Of a DNA stretch of 64,000 nt, positions 1-10,565 are shown piece by piece (position 1 is the first letter of the stretch; the number at the start of each line of letters is the position of its first letter). The notes beneath the pieces were generated by a model. The model made no database searches, was not told where the DNA came from, and saw only the letters and a list, made by a program, of their open reading frames with translations. Both the position numbers and the translations under genes were made by a program. Source of the stretch: Membranipora membranacea (Eukaryota; Bryozoa; Gymnolaemata; Cheilostomatida; Membraniporidae); contig OU612071.1 in the NCBI GenBank assembly GCA_914767715.1, forward strand, positions 23,681,681 to 23,745,680, in the 5' to 3' direction.

Positions 1-573
1 GTCTAGCCAATGCTGAGATTTACAACGGCAGCAGCCAGCAGCGTACACAATAAAAGAGATTTCAATCAAGCAGCCTCAAAAACTAGCATAGTGTAGGATT
101 ATAACTGATTTATACCTATCATTGTCTTCAGATCATGAAGAGTTTTTAACTGGGAAACCTCATACTCCAATACTAGATCCCTGTTTCCATTTGGCCCACA
201 GAGCAATGCAGGCAGTTTTTTGATGCCAGCGAGTTTTTTTTAGAGCCTCAGTTTCATCTCTGGCTTGAGCATTTCAACACAATCGACCCCACGACTTTCC
301 AGCTCAGTTTAATGGTCACTGCTTGCCCGTAGTATCATCAGAGACTATAGATAATAGTCTCTGGTATCATACCACAGTTTGCCAGACAAATGCAAACATT
401 TTTCAATGTCACTGCTCACAAAATATTTCATAGCGTAAGCTTCATATCATAGTTATTCATCGCTATTCATAGCTCTAACCACAACCACAACTACTCATAG
501 CACTAACCACAATTACTTGTATGGAGATCATCACTTGGACTTCTTGCTGTGTATTTGATCCTGTGATAGCGTG

Positions 574-643
574 TCAAGTATAGCGCAGTGGTATGGCTTT
601 AGCTTAGAATGCATAAGGTCCTGGGTTCGACTCCCAGGTAGGG
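574..643 (+). repeat. tRNA-Ala-like sequence (pseudo-tRNA or SINE head)
   Basis: A box A-like stretch (TAGCGCAGTGGTATGGC, from about 581) is followed by a good box B (GGGTTCGACTCCC, around 623-635), about the right distance apart for an internal RNA polymerase III promoter. The anticodon region resembles tRNA-Ala but the acceptor stem does not close cleanly. It is more likely a tRNA-derived repeat than a working tRNA. The 570 bases before it show nothing else I can support. Confidence 0.5.
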
Positions 644-848
644 CAGGGATTTTTGTGTTTGAGGTAAAAGCTTCAAAACTTCTCATCTTGGACAAAGATC
701 TGACCTTAACTACACTGTGGAGTTCTCAATTGCATAATCAACTCATTGCCGATGAATCTCCACCCTTCAGCAAAGTTAATCCAACCAAATTCAACATTGT
801 CAAAAAGAATTCAGACCTAAGACGATGAGATCAGATCAACAAACCTAC

Positions 849-954
849 CTCCGCTGTTTACTTCCACCATCGCTGTAGTATTCGTCGCTACCATCTGATG
901 GCTCTGCCATTTCATATTCAGAATAATCTGAGTCAATGTCTGAATCATCGGACA
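849..954 (-). CDS. Exon with acidic Ser/Asp/Glu-rich reading, unrecognised gene
   Basis: On the minus strand a good acceptor (polypyrimidine then TTAG) and a GTAGGT donor bound 106 bases. Read in phase 1 the exon gives a low-complexity acidic peptide (SDDSDIDSDYSEYEM...) ending in SKQRR, typical of a disordered tail. Read in phase 0, which the preceding exon's donor would dictate, it is also open but gives an unremarkable peptide. Either the upstream exon uses a weaker donor or the acidic reading is not used. The product is unknown. Confidence 0.45.
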
Positions 955-1053
955 CTAAGAAAAAATGTTCAGATTGGCTCGCTTGATTAGGTAAGAAGTA
1001 TGATTTTACTACATGATAGGTCATCTTGGAAAAAAACTCATATTAAAACTTAC

Positions 1054-1229
1054 AACAGACTCTTTCAGGTTCATGGACTGAAAGCCAATAATGTACCAAT
1101 CCGAACCAAGTATATGTTCGTGATTGCTACCTCCAGATCTATTTTCCAGCGTCTCAAACGCGTCTCTGACGGTTGCTGATAGATCTTCAAGTTCATCCTG
1201 TTCTTCGAAGTCGAAAACTGATAGTGAAC
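1054..1229 (-). CDS. Internal exon of the same unrecognised gene
   Basis: The acceptor TTTTAG and donor GTAAGT enclose 176 bases with one open frame (phase 1 in, phase 0 out). The peptide begins SLSVFDFEEQDELEDL and includes DAFETLENR and SDWYIIGFQ, so it is an acidic, partly helical segment followed by a hydrophobic stretch. I do not recognise the family. The codon phase joins exactly with the exon at 1362-1430. Confidence 0.6.
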
Positions 1230-1361
1230 CTAAAACAAATTGTCAAAGGTCTTTTTATTCTGCATTTCTTCAATTTGTCAGAATAGTCTAGTTTGAATTG
1301 TTGTTGTAACAAAAATTATCCATAGAAATTATAATTTTTGAGGAGGGTTATTCAAACCTAC

Positions 1362-1430
1362 CGGCTCCCGCGCGAGGTGAAGGCAGTCCCGCTGCTTCAA
1401 CATCATCAAATTCACAAGCTAATGACTGGC
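1362..1430 (-). CDS. Internal exon of the same unrecognised gene
   Basis: Sixty-nine bases between acceptor ATTTTAG and donor GTAGGT, phase 1 to phase 1. Only one frame is open, reading QSLACEFDDVEAAGL and then PSPRAGAG. It joins in phase to the exons on both sides (1591-1656 upstream, 1054-1229 downstream), which is the main evidence that it is real. Confidence 0.6.
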
Positions 1431-1590
1431 CTAAAATAGATGACATCGTTATGGGATCAACTAAGTATAGTTGTTTGAATCCACGCCAACTAACGTAAAA
1501 ATGTACACATGATAGAGATATTATGTAAAGATTAAACTTAAGTATGCATTTTTTTGAGATACGGTAGTAATACTGATCTTATACAGCTAC

Positions 1591-1656
1591 CTGTTTTGCT
1601 GCTCTTGATGGGTTCAAGATGAGGCCCCTGGAAAGGCTGACATAAAGTATTGAAGC
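1591..1656 (-). CDS. Internal exon of the same unrecognised gene
   Basis: Sixty-six bases, acceptor TTTTTACAG and donor GTAGCT, phase 1 to phase 1, reading FNTLCQPFQGPHLEPIKSS. The upstream partner is not found. The nearest candidate exons on this strand (2543-2604 and 5296-5396) both end in phase 0 and cannot join directly, so at least one exon is missing or these belong to another transcript. Confidence 0.5.
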
Positions 1657-2159
1657 CTGTAAAAATTAACACCATGGATTAAGAGAATTTATTTACAAGA
1701 CTCTACTTGGGAACTCATGCAACACACATGCGTTCTTAGCCTAGGTTTGAAGCCGACCAGTGATTTATGTTTGTGGTGGTTGGCTTAGGATAGAACAGGT
1801 GAAAATGAAAAATGTGCCACACTACAAGTCCATTAATGGATTGGAATGGAAAAATTACAAGGCTATTACAGCCCTGTAATTTTTCCATTCAAAAAAAGTG
1901 CTGCCTGTTAAATAAAATTACAATATTCTGAATTATCTAGTGTGGTTTTGGAGCTTAAACGCTGGAATTCCACTCCTATGTGCCGAATCCAACCCCAATA
2001 CCAAAAAAAAAACATTCCCGCCCACTTGCACACTTTGTTGGCTTAGTACATAGGCTAGTACTTCCTTATTCATCGAGTTGCTAGTTGCAGTGAACAAGTG
2101 GTGCGGTTTAAATGTGAAGAATGGGAAAACGATTTTACTAGAGTATCATTGCTTCAAAC

Positions 2160-2215
2160 ACGGCTTACCCGGTAGAGTGTTGGTCCCAGACACAGGGTGT
2201 TCAGGCTCCTCTCTC
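2160..2215 (+). repeat. tRNA-like head of a possible SINE
   Basis: The sequence has a box A-like ACCCGGTAGAGTG and a box B-like GTGTTCAGGCTCC about 35 bases later. The next 150 bases carry two degenerate copies of a segment with GGCTGAGGAGG and TTGATGTCAT. It could be a SINE of a family different from the larger one in this window. Evidence is weak. Confidence 0.3.
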
Positions 2216-2542
2216 GTCTGGCTGTCATCTCTCATGGCTGAGGAAGTTTAGTAGATGTTGATGTCATTTCCAGGCGTCTGTCGATTCTCTCCTAAGGCTG
2301 AGGAGGTCGAACGGTTATTGATGTCATCTGTATGGCCTGGACAATGTCCCCGACTCACCATGCCTGGTGTGTGTGTCGCCCTACAGACTAGATAATGATG
2401 ATAATTAGATGTGCATCTTCCAGCTACTACCGTCACAAGCGGATAAATTCATGCTGATGATTTATGCTCTTGTTTCAAAAGCCCAATCATTGTAATTATA
2501 AATTTTTTTAATTTAAGGGCAAAAATGAAATGTCAAACTTAC

Positions 2543-2604
2543 TTCATTGGCAGATCGTTTCCGGCTCGGTCTACTCATGTTTAGGTACCTTCTAATAAAT
2601 ACAA
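2543..2604 (-). CDS. Possible first coding exon (starts MSRPSRKRSANE)
   Basis: An acceptor (TATCTTGCAG) and a consensus GTAAGT donor bound 62 bases. An ATG at 2576-2578 opens a 12-codon basic N-terminus, MSRPSRKRSANE, ending in phase 0. Such a short basic start is common in nuclear proteins. No phase-0 acceptor was found between here and the exon at 1591-1656, so its downstream partner is unknown. The remaining bases would be 5' UTR. Confidence 0.4.
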
Positions 2605-3429
2605 CTGCAAGATAGGAAAGGCACTGGATTGATGGTTGAATCCACGGATTCCCATGCTGGAATCCGCGGTTTGACTCCAGGTTTTTGCGCTGCTGATTAG
2701 AACAGTAGTTCAGTGCGAAAGACTGATGATGACAAATATTCATGTTCTTATCTTAACGCAAGAACTAGGAGTTGGATTTCCAAGTTATATTTTTTAGATA
2801 TTTTGGTGTCCTCCCCTAGGTGAATCCAGAAGCCCACGGTTGGTTTCTTAAATATGGGCGTACAGATTAGCCTTATCCCACCTAAAGAATCTAAGCCTGC
2901 TCGAGAGATTAAGTTGTTGCATAACATCGCTCTATTGCGTGATATGAGCTTGTTGGACCGAGTGTATATGTTTGCTGACTATTTCATCACAAAAGGTCGC
3001 TCAGGACAACAGCAGTTGACGGACCAGCAATATTCAGGCTACAATGGTGAGGGCCCTGGAATGTACTTGGACTCAAGGGCTAAATCTAAATGCCAGTTAT
3101 ATGTTAGTCAACCATTAACGGCTTGCAGTTTTAACTGTATTACAAGGGTTGAAACTGTAAGTCTTTCAATGACAGGTTACTTGAAGTAACTGTATACAGT
3201 TATTGTTCCAAGTTAATTCAAGTAACCTGTGATCCAAAGCATGGTTGGCACAAACTACATGGCTACATGGCATGGCAAACTACAGAACTTGCACAATGTA
3301 TATGGTACAAATGTTCTGACGGTAAATCTTATGGGTGGAAATAAATCCTACGTGAGTAACATTATTGATAAATAAATCTCAGGTAGCTTTCTCCTTCTTC
3401 GGAATTTGAAGATATATTCTTAAGGAACT

Positions 3430-4390
3430 TTGTTAGATGGGGAGACGTGTTCAAGCAGCTGGCATAAACTTGTGAAACAATGTATTACCAACTGTCGGTA
3501 CTAGAGATTTAAAAATTGGCAGAGGAAATGGCATGAACCTACAAAAACCAACTTAAACTGATTAATACTAGTATACAATTCAGTGCAAAAACCTGTACTT
3601 AGTTATGCCATGTGATCATGTTTGAGATGAATAGTTATTGCCAAGCCACCATGAAATAAAAATGAAATTGTGGAACTTGTGAAGCAGTGTATTACCAACT
3701 GCTGAGTCTACTAGACAATTACTTACCAGGTATTTAGAGATGGCAGAGCAAAAGTCAAAAGTTAATGGACAATATTTTGCGTAATTAAACTGATGAGGAC
3801 TACACAGGTAACAAAGCCTTTCGAAGAACATGGAATCGGAAATGGCATGATTGATACAATAACATAATTATTAATAATACTGACTAATACTAGTATACAA
3901 TTCAGTGTAAAACTTTTACATAGTTTTACCGCTTGATCCTATTGGAGATGAACATTTATTGAGAAAGTTACAATGATAAAATCATGAAATAAAAAATTGA
4001 AATTGTGGGACTTGTGAAGCAGTGTATTACCGACTGCGGGGACTAATAGACAACTATCAGTTGTTGAGAGATGGCAGGTCAAAGGTCAAAAGTTAATGCT
4101 CAATATGCTGTGTAGGCAAAACCATGAGACTACACAAGTGAAACAGCTTGTCAAAGAACATGGGATAGGAAATGGCATGATTGATACTAATAATACTAAT
4201 TAACATTACTATACAACGCATACTAATTGAATACTAATTTACAGTGTGATCCTGTTGGAGATGAAAAAACTGTAATTGTGGGGACTTGTGAAGCAGTGTA
4301 TTACCAACTGCGGGGACAACTAGACAACTAGATAAATGTATTTAGTGACAAGGTCAAAGGTTAAATTCTCAATATATTATGCAGCAAAAA
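3430..4390. repeat. Diverged tandem repeat, about four units
   Basis: The phrase TGTGAAGCAGTGTATTACC, followed by AACTGC, recurs near 3475, 3680, 4013 and 4287. Each copy is followed by a similar AT-rich tract containing AGATGGCAG and GTCAAAAGTTAATG. Spacing is roughly 200 to 330 bases, so units have gained and lost sequence. No coding capacity is evident. It lies in the gap between two candidate minus-strand exons and may be intronic. Confidence 0.6.
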
Positions 4391-5295
4391 ATGGTTGTGG
4401 CTGTGATGAAATTCTCGAGAAAGCGCAAAATTACTGAGAAAAAATCAATCAGATTGACTAAATAATTTTCTGGTTATCTCACATTAACTCTCTAAAGGCA
4501 GCATTGTGGTTCACAATCTAATTATCTTTTAACCACTTTTGGGCTTCTTATAGTTGATTGATTGCAAAGAGATTGGTAACTAACTACATAAATATTTCTG
4601 TTTGTAAACTTGCAATTTGAATTATGGGGTCAATTGGTATGGATATGCATTCAATCTTACAACACACAGTGAGATGTTGATTCTTGGTAGTCTCAGACTG
4701 AAGATTTACTGCTATTGATGAAACATGAATGGAATGGTGTTGGTGTGGACGACAATAGGCTCTTTGGGTTCGAATAAATTGAAGTAAAGGAAAGTCTCTA
4801 TATTTTCGCAGCCAGCCAATACAAAACTCAGATAGGGAAAAATTCTCAGTTATGAGGATGTTATTTCTTGACCAGATATATCACATCATTACAAAATTAC
4901 AAACTATGGGAGGAAACTGAGCTAAGCTAAGCTAATGACGTAACAATGTATCTATAAAAGCTCAAACTATGGGGACTTGATCAAAGGAGTTAGGTAAATG
5001 AGCAAAATAAGTACTTATCTATGAATATAAACTTCCTTCTTATATTTTTGTTTTTCGATTTTGCAGGAGTATGCAAATAAAACAATTAAAGACGAATGAC
5101 TCCAGACGAATGACTCCAAATGATTATGTATGGCAATTCTCACGTTCCGAAAACAGTGAATCTGGAGGATCCCCACACTAAAACAAAGTAAACGATATAT
5201 CGGTTCAGAGTCATAAATGTACAAATACAGTACATGTATAAATGTACAAAATTGCACCACGACTCACCAACTTGAATATTTCATGCTATGCTTAC

Positions 5296-5396
5296 CGAAC
5301 CAAGTGTGACAAGGGTACACGCTGCCTCGAGTTTGGCGTCTTCCTCCTCTTTGGCTTCTTCTTTAAGCCTACGCTGTAACAGCTCACTATCAACAC
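5296..5396 (-). CDS. Exon with charged helical (coiled-coil-like) segment
   Basis: On the minus strand an acceptor (ATGGAACAG) and a GTAAGC donor bound 101 bases, phase 1 to phase 0. The peptide contains LLQRRLKEEAKEEEDAKLE followed by AACTLVTLGS, a charged helix followed by a small hydrophobic motif. The gene is not recognised. Its partners were not found in phase within the window. Confidence 0.5.
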
Positions 5397-5699
5397 CTGT
5401 TCCATAAAGATTGCTAAAATTGTTTTATCGATTACTCTTCATCAATATCATCTATCAATATTAAAGAATAAAGCACATCATTATTGCAAACTGAAAAAGT
5501 AAACATTGACTTGCAGGTGGTTGGTGGGCCAATTTATATCTCAAACAAAGCAGATTAGTGACAGGATGGTAATTTATACTTTTAATTTGTTTCCTAATCA
5601 GGATTATAATTACATAATAAAATATTTTATTGACTTCCAGGGACACATGACTACAGATTATTCAGGGAATATAAAACAAATGTATCATTGTGTGAGTGA

Positions 5700-7060
5700 G
5701 TACCTCTAGATAATCAGCTCAATAAAGAGAGAGAGATAAGAGAATATATAAAAAGTCTTACTCATCAAGATTAAGATTGGTGTAAATAAAATCTATCAAA
5801 CTATAGTCTACACTGGGACCAAACCCATGGGGATGATGCATAATATTATGATAGAATGGAATGCATTGCAAATGTGCCAATCAACGGATTGTTTGGAAGG
5901 AACTACGTTGGGACTTCAGGGAGGTTGACTTGTCGTGTACAGCACACCTGAAACCTTGCTCAACAACACACACTCACTGCTGAACTAAGTATCAGGCGAG
6001 CCGTCTAGACTATTCGTTCATCTCGCAGCAAGCCTAATAGTGTAATACTCATAGAACTAACACAGGGTACAACAAGAAAACATGTCTATACTCAAACAAC
6101 AGAAAACTAAAACTAAACTCATATCTATTATGTTCTTATTCTGAGGATTTTATTCTGAGGATAGCGAAACCGCGCAGCAGACTGCACAAAATGAGCTTAT
6201 TTCACCTACCACTATACGGTGTGGACTTTCAGTGAGGAAAATTCACATGAACTGCAAAATAAAAGCCTTCATTTGTCCGGGCAAGCTACAACTCGCGCAG
6301 GGAAAGGTTCGGTCCGCTCTAGACTACTACACATCTTTGTGTGTCATGTTGTGTCTATATTAACTTACCTAATAAGTACAGCTATAGGGAAAGTATGTCT
6401 GTCTACAATGGTCGGTCTGATGAAGATACTTAGAGCCAACCTTCACCCAGGCCCCGAGTAGCTGGTATCTCTATCTCGTGAATGTTCATGTCTGCCTTCC
6501 TCAGGCTAAACTCTGAGAATATCGATAAGAGAATAAGGCTCAGTTAGAACTGAGGAGGGATAGAAAATATGATGGAAGGAAAACCCACCAAACTTGACAT
6601 ATATGTGACAAGTTCCTAACATATGTTTGGGGTTAGTGACGCTCTCCCACATCATCATTAGCATGATTTCAAAAGCTATTGGGTCTAGGAATTATAATAT
6701 TATGTTTGCCTTTAGTGTATATTTATTATTATCTAACACAACAGCAACAATTGGTACATCCAAGGGTAGCACAATTGCTTGCCTAAATGTTTTCAACAAC
6801 GGTCCTTCGGAAATGATCATATACAAAGACTCACCAGTTGAGCTTTGCTTCTGGTAGATGAAGCCATCATGGCATAGAGCAATAGTTTCCTGCTTTAGAA
6901 TCAATTAATTAAGAATTATACAGGAGTTTTTCCGTCCATATTGCGTCAATAGACTTTTTAATTTGGATGAAACCCTCCACTAAGATTGGGCATATCGATG
7001 TTCAAATAATCTACACCCTTAAAATGATTACATAATTGCAATATTTAGAACTCATTATGA
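5700..7060. other. No supported gene
   Basis: Open frames here are short and lack splice context. A plus-strand frame ending near 6460 closes with a short motif (NLHPGPE) that faintly recalls the N-terminus of some LINE ORFs, but nothing else supports a LINE. Confidence 0.5.
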
Positions 7061-7065
7061 TTTTG

Positions 7066-7204
7066 TGTCCCCATAATCGAGGTTAACGTAACTTAGATGT
7101 CCCCATAATCGAAGTTAAGGTAACTTAGATGTGCCCATAATCGAGGTTAAAGTAACTTACATGTCCCCATAATCGAGGTTAACGTAACTTAGATGTCCCC
7201 ATTA
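7066..7204. repeat. 32-bp tandem repeat, 4.3 copies
   Basis: A 32-base unit starting TGTCCCCATAATCGAGGTTA is repeated at 7066, 7098, 7130 and 7162, with a partial fifth copy to 7204. Copies differ by one to three bases, so the array is fairly young. Each unit also contains GTTAACGTAAC, a near-palindrome. Confidence 0.9.
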
Positions 7205-8436
7205 TTTAGCTAGCATAGGGAAAGTCTATTAAATGCCTTGTTAGCTAACACTAGCAAGCCAAACTATTCTTCTACTAGCTAGTCATCTTGGCAGAATGAT
7301 AGAAATAAGTATAAAAACTGATGGCAGCCAAATTTGATGTTGTTGCATGGATTAAATCCAATCCTGTCCTGCTGAAAAAAAAACCATGATGTGATATATC
7401 CAATGATACCCTACCAAAATGGCTGCATGCCAACTTCCTTTCTTGCAAGAGCCTGGATGATGGACGGCGCCGGAACTTTGCCGACCTGCCGACAGGCCTG
7501 TTATCAGATATTTCAGTCTTAGCATTTGATTTCCAAACTAAATGCAAAATGCAAGTGCATATGCTAACAGTATGTAAGTGCATATACTAACAGTACTCCC
7601 AGCACATGTAAGTAACCCATTTAGGTCAGTGAACTGACTGAACTTACCATGTTTCCTTGCTTTTTCCTCTCCCTTGTGAAAACTTTTCTTTTTGCATGGG
7701 GGCCGCCGTTTTGAATTATAATTTCCAGTTACAGCTGCATTGAAAATTGTACTCTTCATTTCCATGGAATCATAACTCCTAAAAATTCTAGCAATGAGAT
7801 AATTCAGAATGTACTCCTAATGGTTTAGACAATTTTTAGCCAACCATGCAACCAACACTGCCTAAGCCCTTAGACAATGCAGAATAGTCCATCTACTACT
7901 ATTGGAACAGACCAATGAATGACAACTGAGCACAATTGCCTAGAATCCCAATACCCTGGTAGGCCTCCGATAAGGCTTTGTTAAGTGGCATTCTGCGCAT
8001 GCTCAGCTCTGGGCATGAGCTGATCTCTGCAAAATTGAGTCTCGGAATTCCGAAGCCATCTGATTGGCTACCTGCTCTGGTGACATAATCCCCAAAGCGT
8101 GCGGATTTCTTATTAATAGTTATCCTTTCTTGTCATTATTAGCTGATGTTGATTGACAGTTTATGCAGGGGGTATCCCAATTCCCCTTTCCAATGTTGCA
8201 ATCAGAACCCAAACTAAACTCATTGTTCTTGCACATGCGCAAGTTCAAGTCACGCATGATGCATACTTAGCCTTACGACACCTGCTTTGTGGTAATGATA
8301 GCCTAGTTTATCAGTGATCTACATGCCCAGTCAGATCACGAGAGTCAGTATGGTTAAGTGGAGTGCAAATCACAGTTTTTGTGAGCTTTTGTGGTGTAGC
8401 ACATTGTGCTGCCTTTCTATCACAAATCAGCAGCAG

Positions 8437-9048
8437 TTATGGGCTACATACGTGCTGCGCTGACCTGTGTTTCATGACATGTTTTATTTTTTGGTTGACA
8501 GATTCAGATGGGTTATTATAGAACAGTTGACCATTGTTGTTAGCGCAATTGACGTTTTGTTTCAGCATGTTTCTATTATTATTCAGGTACTTGACAGCTT
8601 CAGGGCTAGGACAAACTTCAGTGAAGAGGTTCACAGTATGTTCATATGAATCATCAAAGTCTGTAGATGTGCAAAGGTCATACAATGCACTCTTCACTGT
8701 TGTACGAATGCCAAGAACCACTTTTGAAACAAGGTTTTTTTCGACATGTAAATAACAGCGTACCTGTCTGGCAATGGGAAATACAGTTTTTAGGGCCTTG
8801 ATTAACTTCCCCTCCCCGTCTGTACCATAGGCACACAGGTTTTCTAAAGCCGGGCACAGCTTCTTAATTTCTGCCATCAATGAATGGTATGCAGCAAAAG
8901 TTTTGTGAAAGTGTATGAGCATTGGGCCACAGAAGCAAGCAGGATTACCAGATTTCCAAGATTTTACTAATACATTCCTGTGTGTGATTGGAGTCACATA
9001 AAAATCACCGAGGTTTAATGTGGGGTCAATAGATATAGCTGGCGAGTT
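8437..9048 (-). pseudogene. MULE-type transposase fragment
   Basis: The frame reads NLGDFYVTPITHRNVLV, then GPMLIHFHKTF, LRNL-like ENLCAYGTDGEGKLI and RCYLHVEKNL. Order and spacing match the central part of Mutator-like (MULE) transposases found in many copies in cnidarian and sponge genomes. The second catalytic Asp would be in GTDGEG. The N-terminal part is absent because the frame abuts a LINE fragment at about 9048, and the C-terminus ends after about 200 codons. It is a decayed copy. Confidence 0.75.
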
Positions 9049-9766
9049 TTTGATCTAACATAATACCAAGATAAGTGACTTTGTCACACATAGTAATGCT
9101 TTCACCATTTAAAACAATAGGAGGGGTATGGGGCTTCGTTCGCTGAGTAGAAAATAATATTTCCTGAGTTTTGCTGGCATTCAATAAAAGATCATAATCA
9201 GTACATTGCTTAGAAATCTTGTCTATCTCGTTAAAGTATGAGTCTAGATCATGTTGATTAGAAATGCAGCCACTGATACAGGTGTCATCAGCATACTTGA
9301 TTATGGTAACATTGCTCAATTCAGATGTAATCCGGTCCGTATATATGGAAAACAAAAGAGGACTTAAAACGGAGCCTTGAGGTGTACCAGTGTTTGTCTT
9401 GATGGGTCGAGATAGATTGCCGTCTACCATAGTTCTTTGTACTCTGTCACTGAGAAAGCTAGATATCCACTCAGTGACAGCAGAGTCGAGGTGCTGGAGT
9501 TGTGATATGAGACTGGAGACATTGATTGTATTGAAGGCTGACGAAAAGTCTAGAAATAAGCATCTTGCATAATTGGTGGTTACTGTGGTAGTCAAGCAGA
9601 GAATGGCATCTTGTGTAGAACGGTCTGATCTATATGCAAATTGATGATAATAGTGTTTCAGTTCTTGTGGATTTTTTACTTTGGGTAGTGGTTTTATAAT
9701 AGCGGATTTCACAGTGTTGGAGTAGTTGGTTCCTCGTTTTATTATATTTGTATATCTAACAATCAA
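9026..9766 (-). pseudogene. Non-LTR retrotransposon reverse transcriptase fragment
   Basis: The reverse transcriptase core is clear: the fingers region with QFAYRSDRSTQDAI, motif A LFLDFSSAFNTI, motif B GTPQGSVLSPLLFSIYTD, motif C YADDT, and motif E-like YLGIMLDQKL. This layout fits LINEs of the CR1/Jockey-like group. The endonuclease and the region after the YLG motif are missing. The catalytic Asp residues are intact, but the copy is truncated at both ends, and the 3' truncation is unusual for a LINE. Confidence 0.85.
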
Positions 9767-10383
9767 AAATTAATCTCCTCCGACAGTTACTTGGAGTTTG
9801 TATTAACCCTCTCCTCATGAAAGTGAGTTTTCCAATAAAAAACAATGATTTCTGCTCCTGCTGTGATTGTGTGTAAGACGAGGGTTCATCTCGCTTTTTT
9901 AATGCTAAATATCAAGTATAACCTTGTCATTCAAGGACAACTCAACTCCTGACCCTAAATGTCTGTTAATACAACAAATTTGGTGCAATGAAAGTGGTAA
10001 AAAAAAAGATGTTTTGCATTCAAAATTGATAGCTCAAAAAATAAAAGTGTAATCATTATTTGCATGTCAATTTACATAAATCTGATGACAACAAAAATCA
10101 AGGTCATCAATTGCAAAATATTAAACAGCAAAATAAACAGAAGAACCCCTTGTGATTCCTGTTCTGAGGGTGGAATACATAATATAACACTTCTACTCGA
10201 TAATGTATGAATCTCAGCTTTCAGACTTTCAACATGGATGTTGACCCTTGGATCTCGACTATAAGGGTTTTGATGCTATCAACCTATTACAGGATGGATA
10301 TTACAAATTAGGCAATACACAATCTCAAACGTAAAATATTTTTACTCATACTTGTGTATGTATCTGACCACTGTTTACCACTG

Positions 10384-10565
10384 CTATTTTTTGCATACAA
10401 ACTGCTCATCTGTAAGTTCCGAGCACTTGTGACGGAACCAGTTGGTACACCTAGGACACAGAATCCACCTGTCACCATCGTTATCACTTGAATCATTTTT
10501 CTGACATATTCCGCAGTTCTCATTATTTGAATTGGTTTTTTTCTGCGTTTCGTAGCAGCCCATAC
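10384..10565 (-). CDS. PHD-finger-like terminal exon
   Basis: 182 bases after a TTTCTTTAG acceptor, phase 1, ending in TAG at 10384-10386. The peptide has CGIC, a 14-residue acidic spacer, then WILCPRC, WFRHKC and QFVC. This is the order Cys2, Cys2, His-Cys and Cys of a PHD finger with its conserved tryptophan before the His. The final Cys of the last CxxC pair is absent because the stop follows FVCKK. The finger is therefore one zinc ligand short, or the gene is damaged at an A-run just before the stop. Confidence 0.65.

Noticed and set aside
571-828. 85-codon plus-strand open frame over the tRNA-like sequence
   Set aside because: It runs through a tRNA-like repeat and into unrelated sequence, with no domain or splice support.
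6219-6461. Plus-strand frame ending LHPGPE, resembling a LINE ORF N-terminus or a 2A-like peptide
   Set aside because: Only a few residues match, the key 2A residues are absent, and no endonuclease or RT follows.
7275-7765. Two overlapping minus-strand frames of 75 and 102 codons
   Set aside because: They owe part of their length to a duplicated short segment and show no domain or good splice sites.
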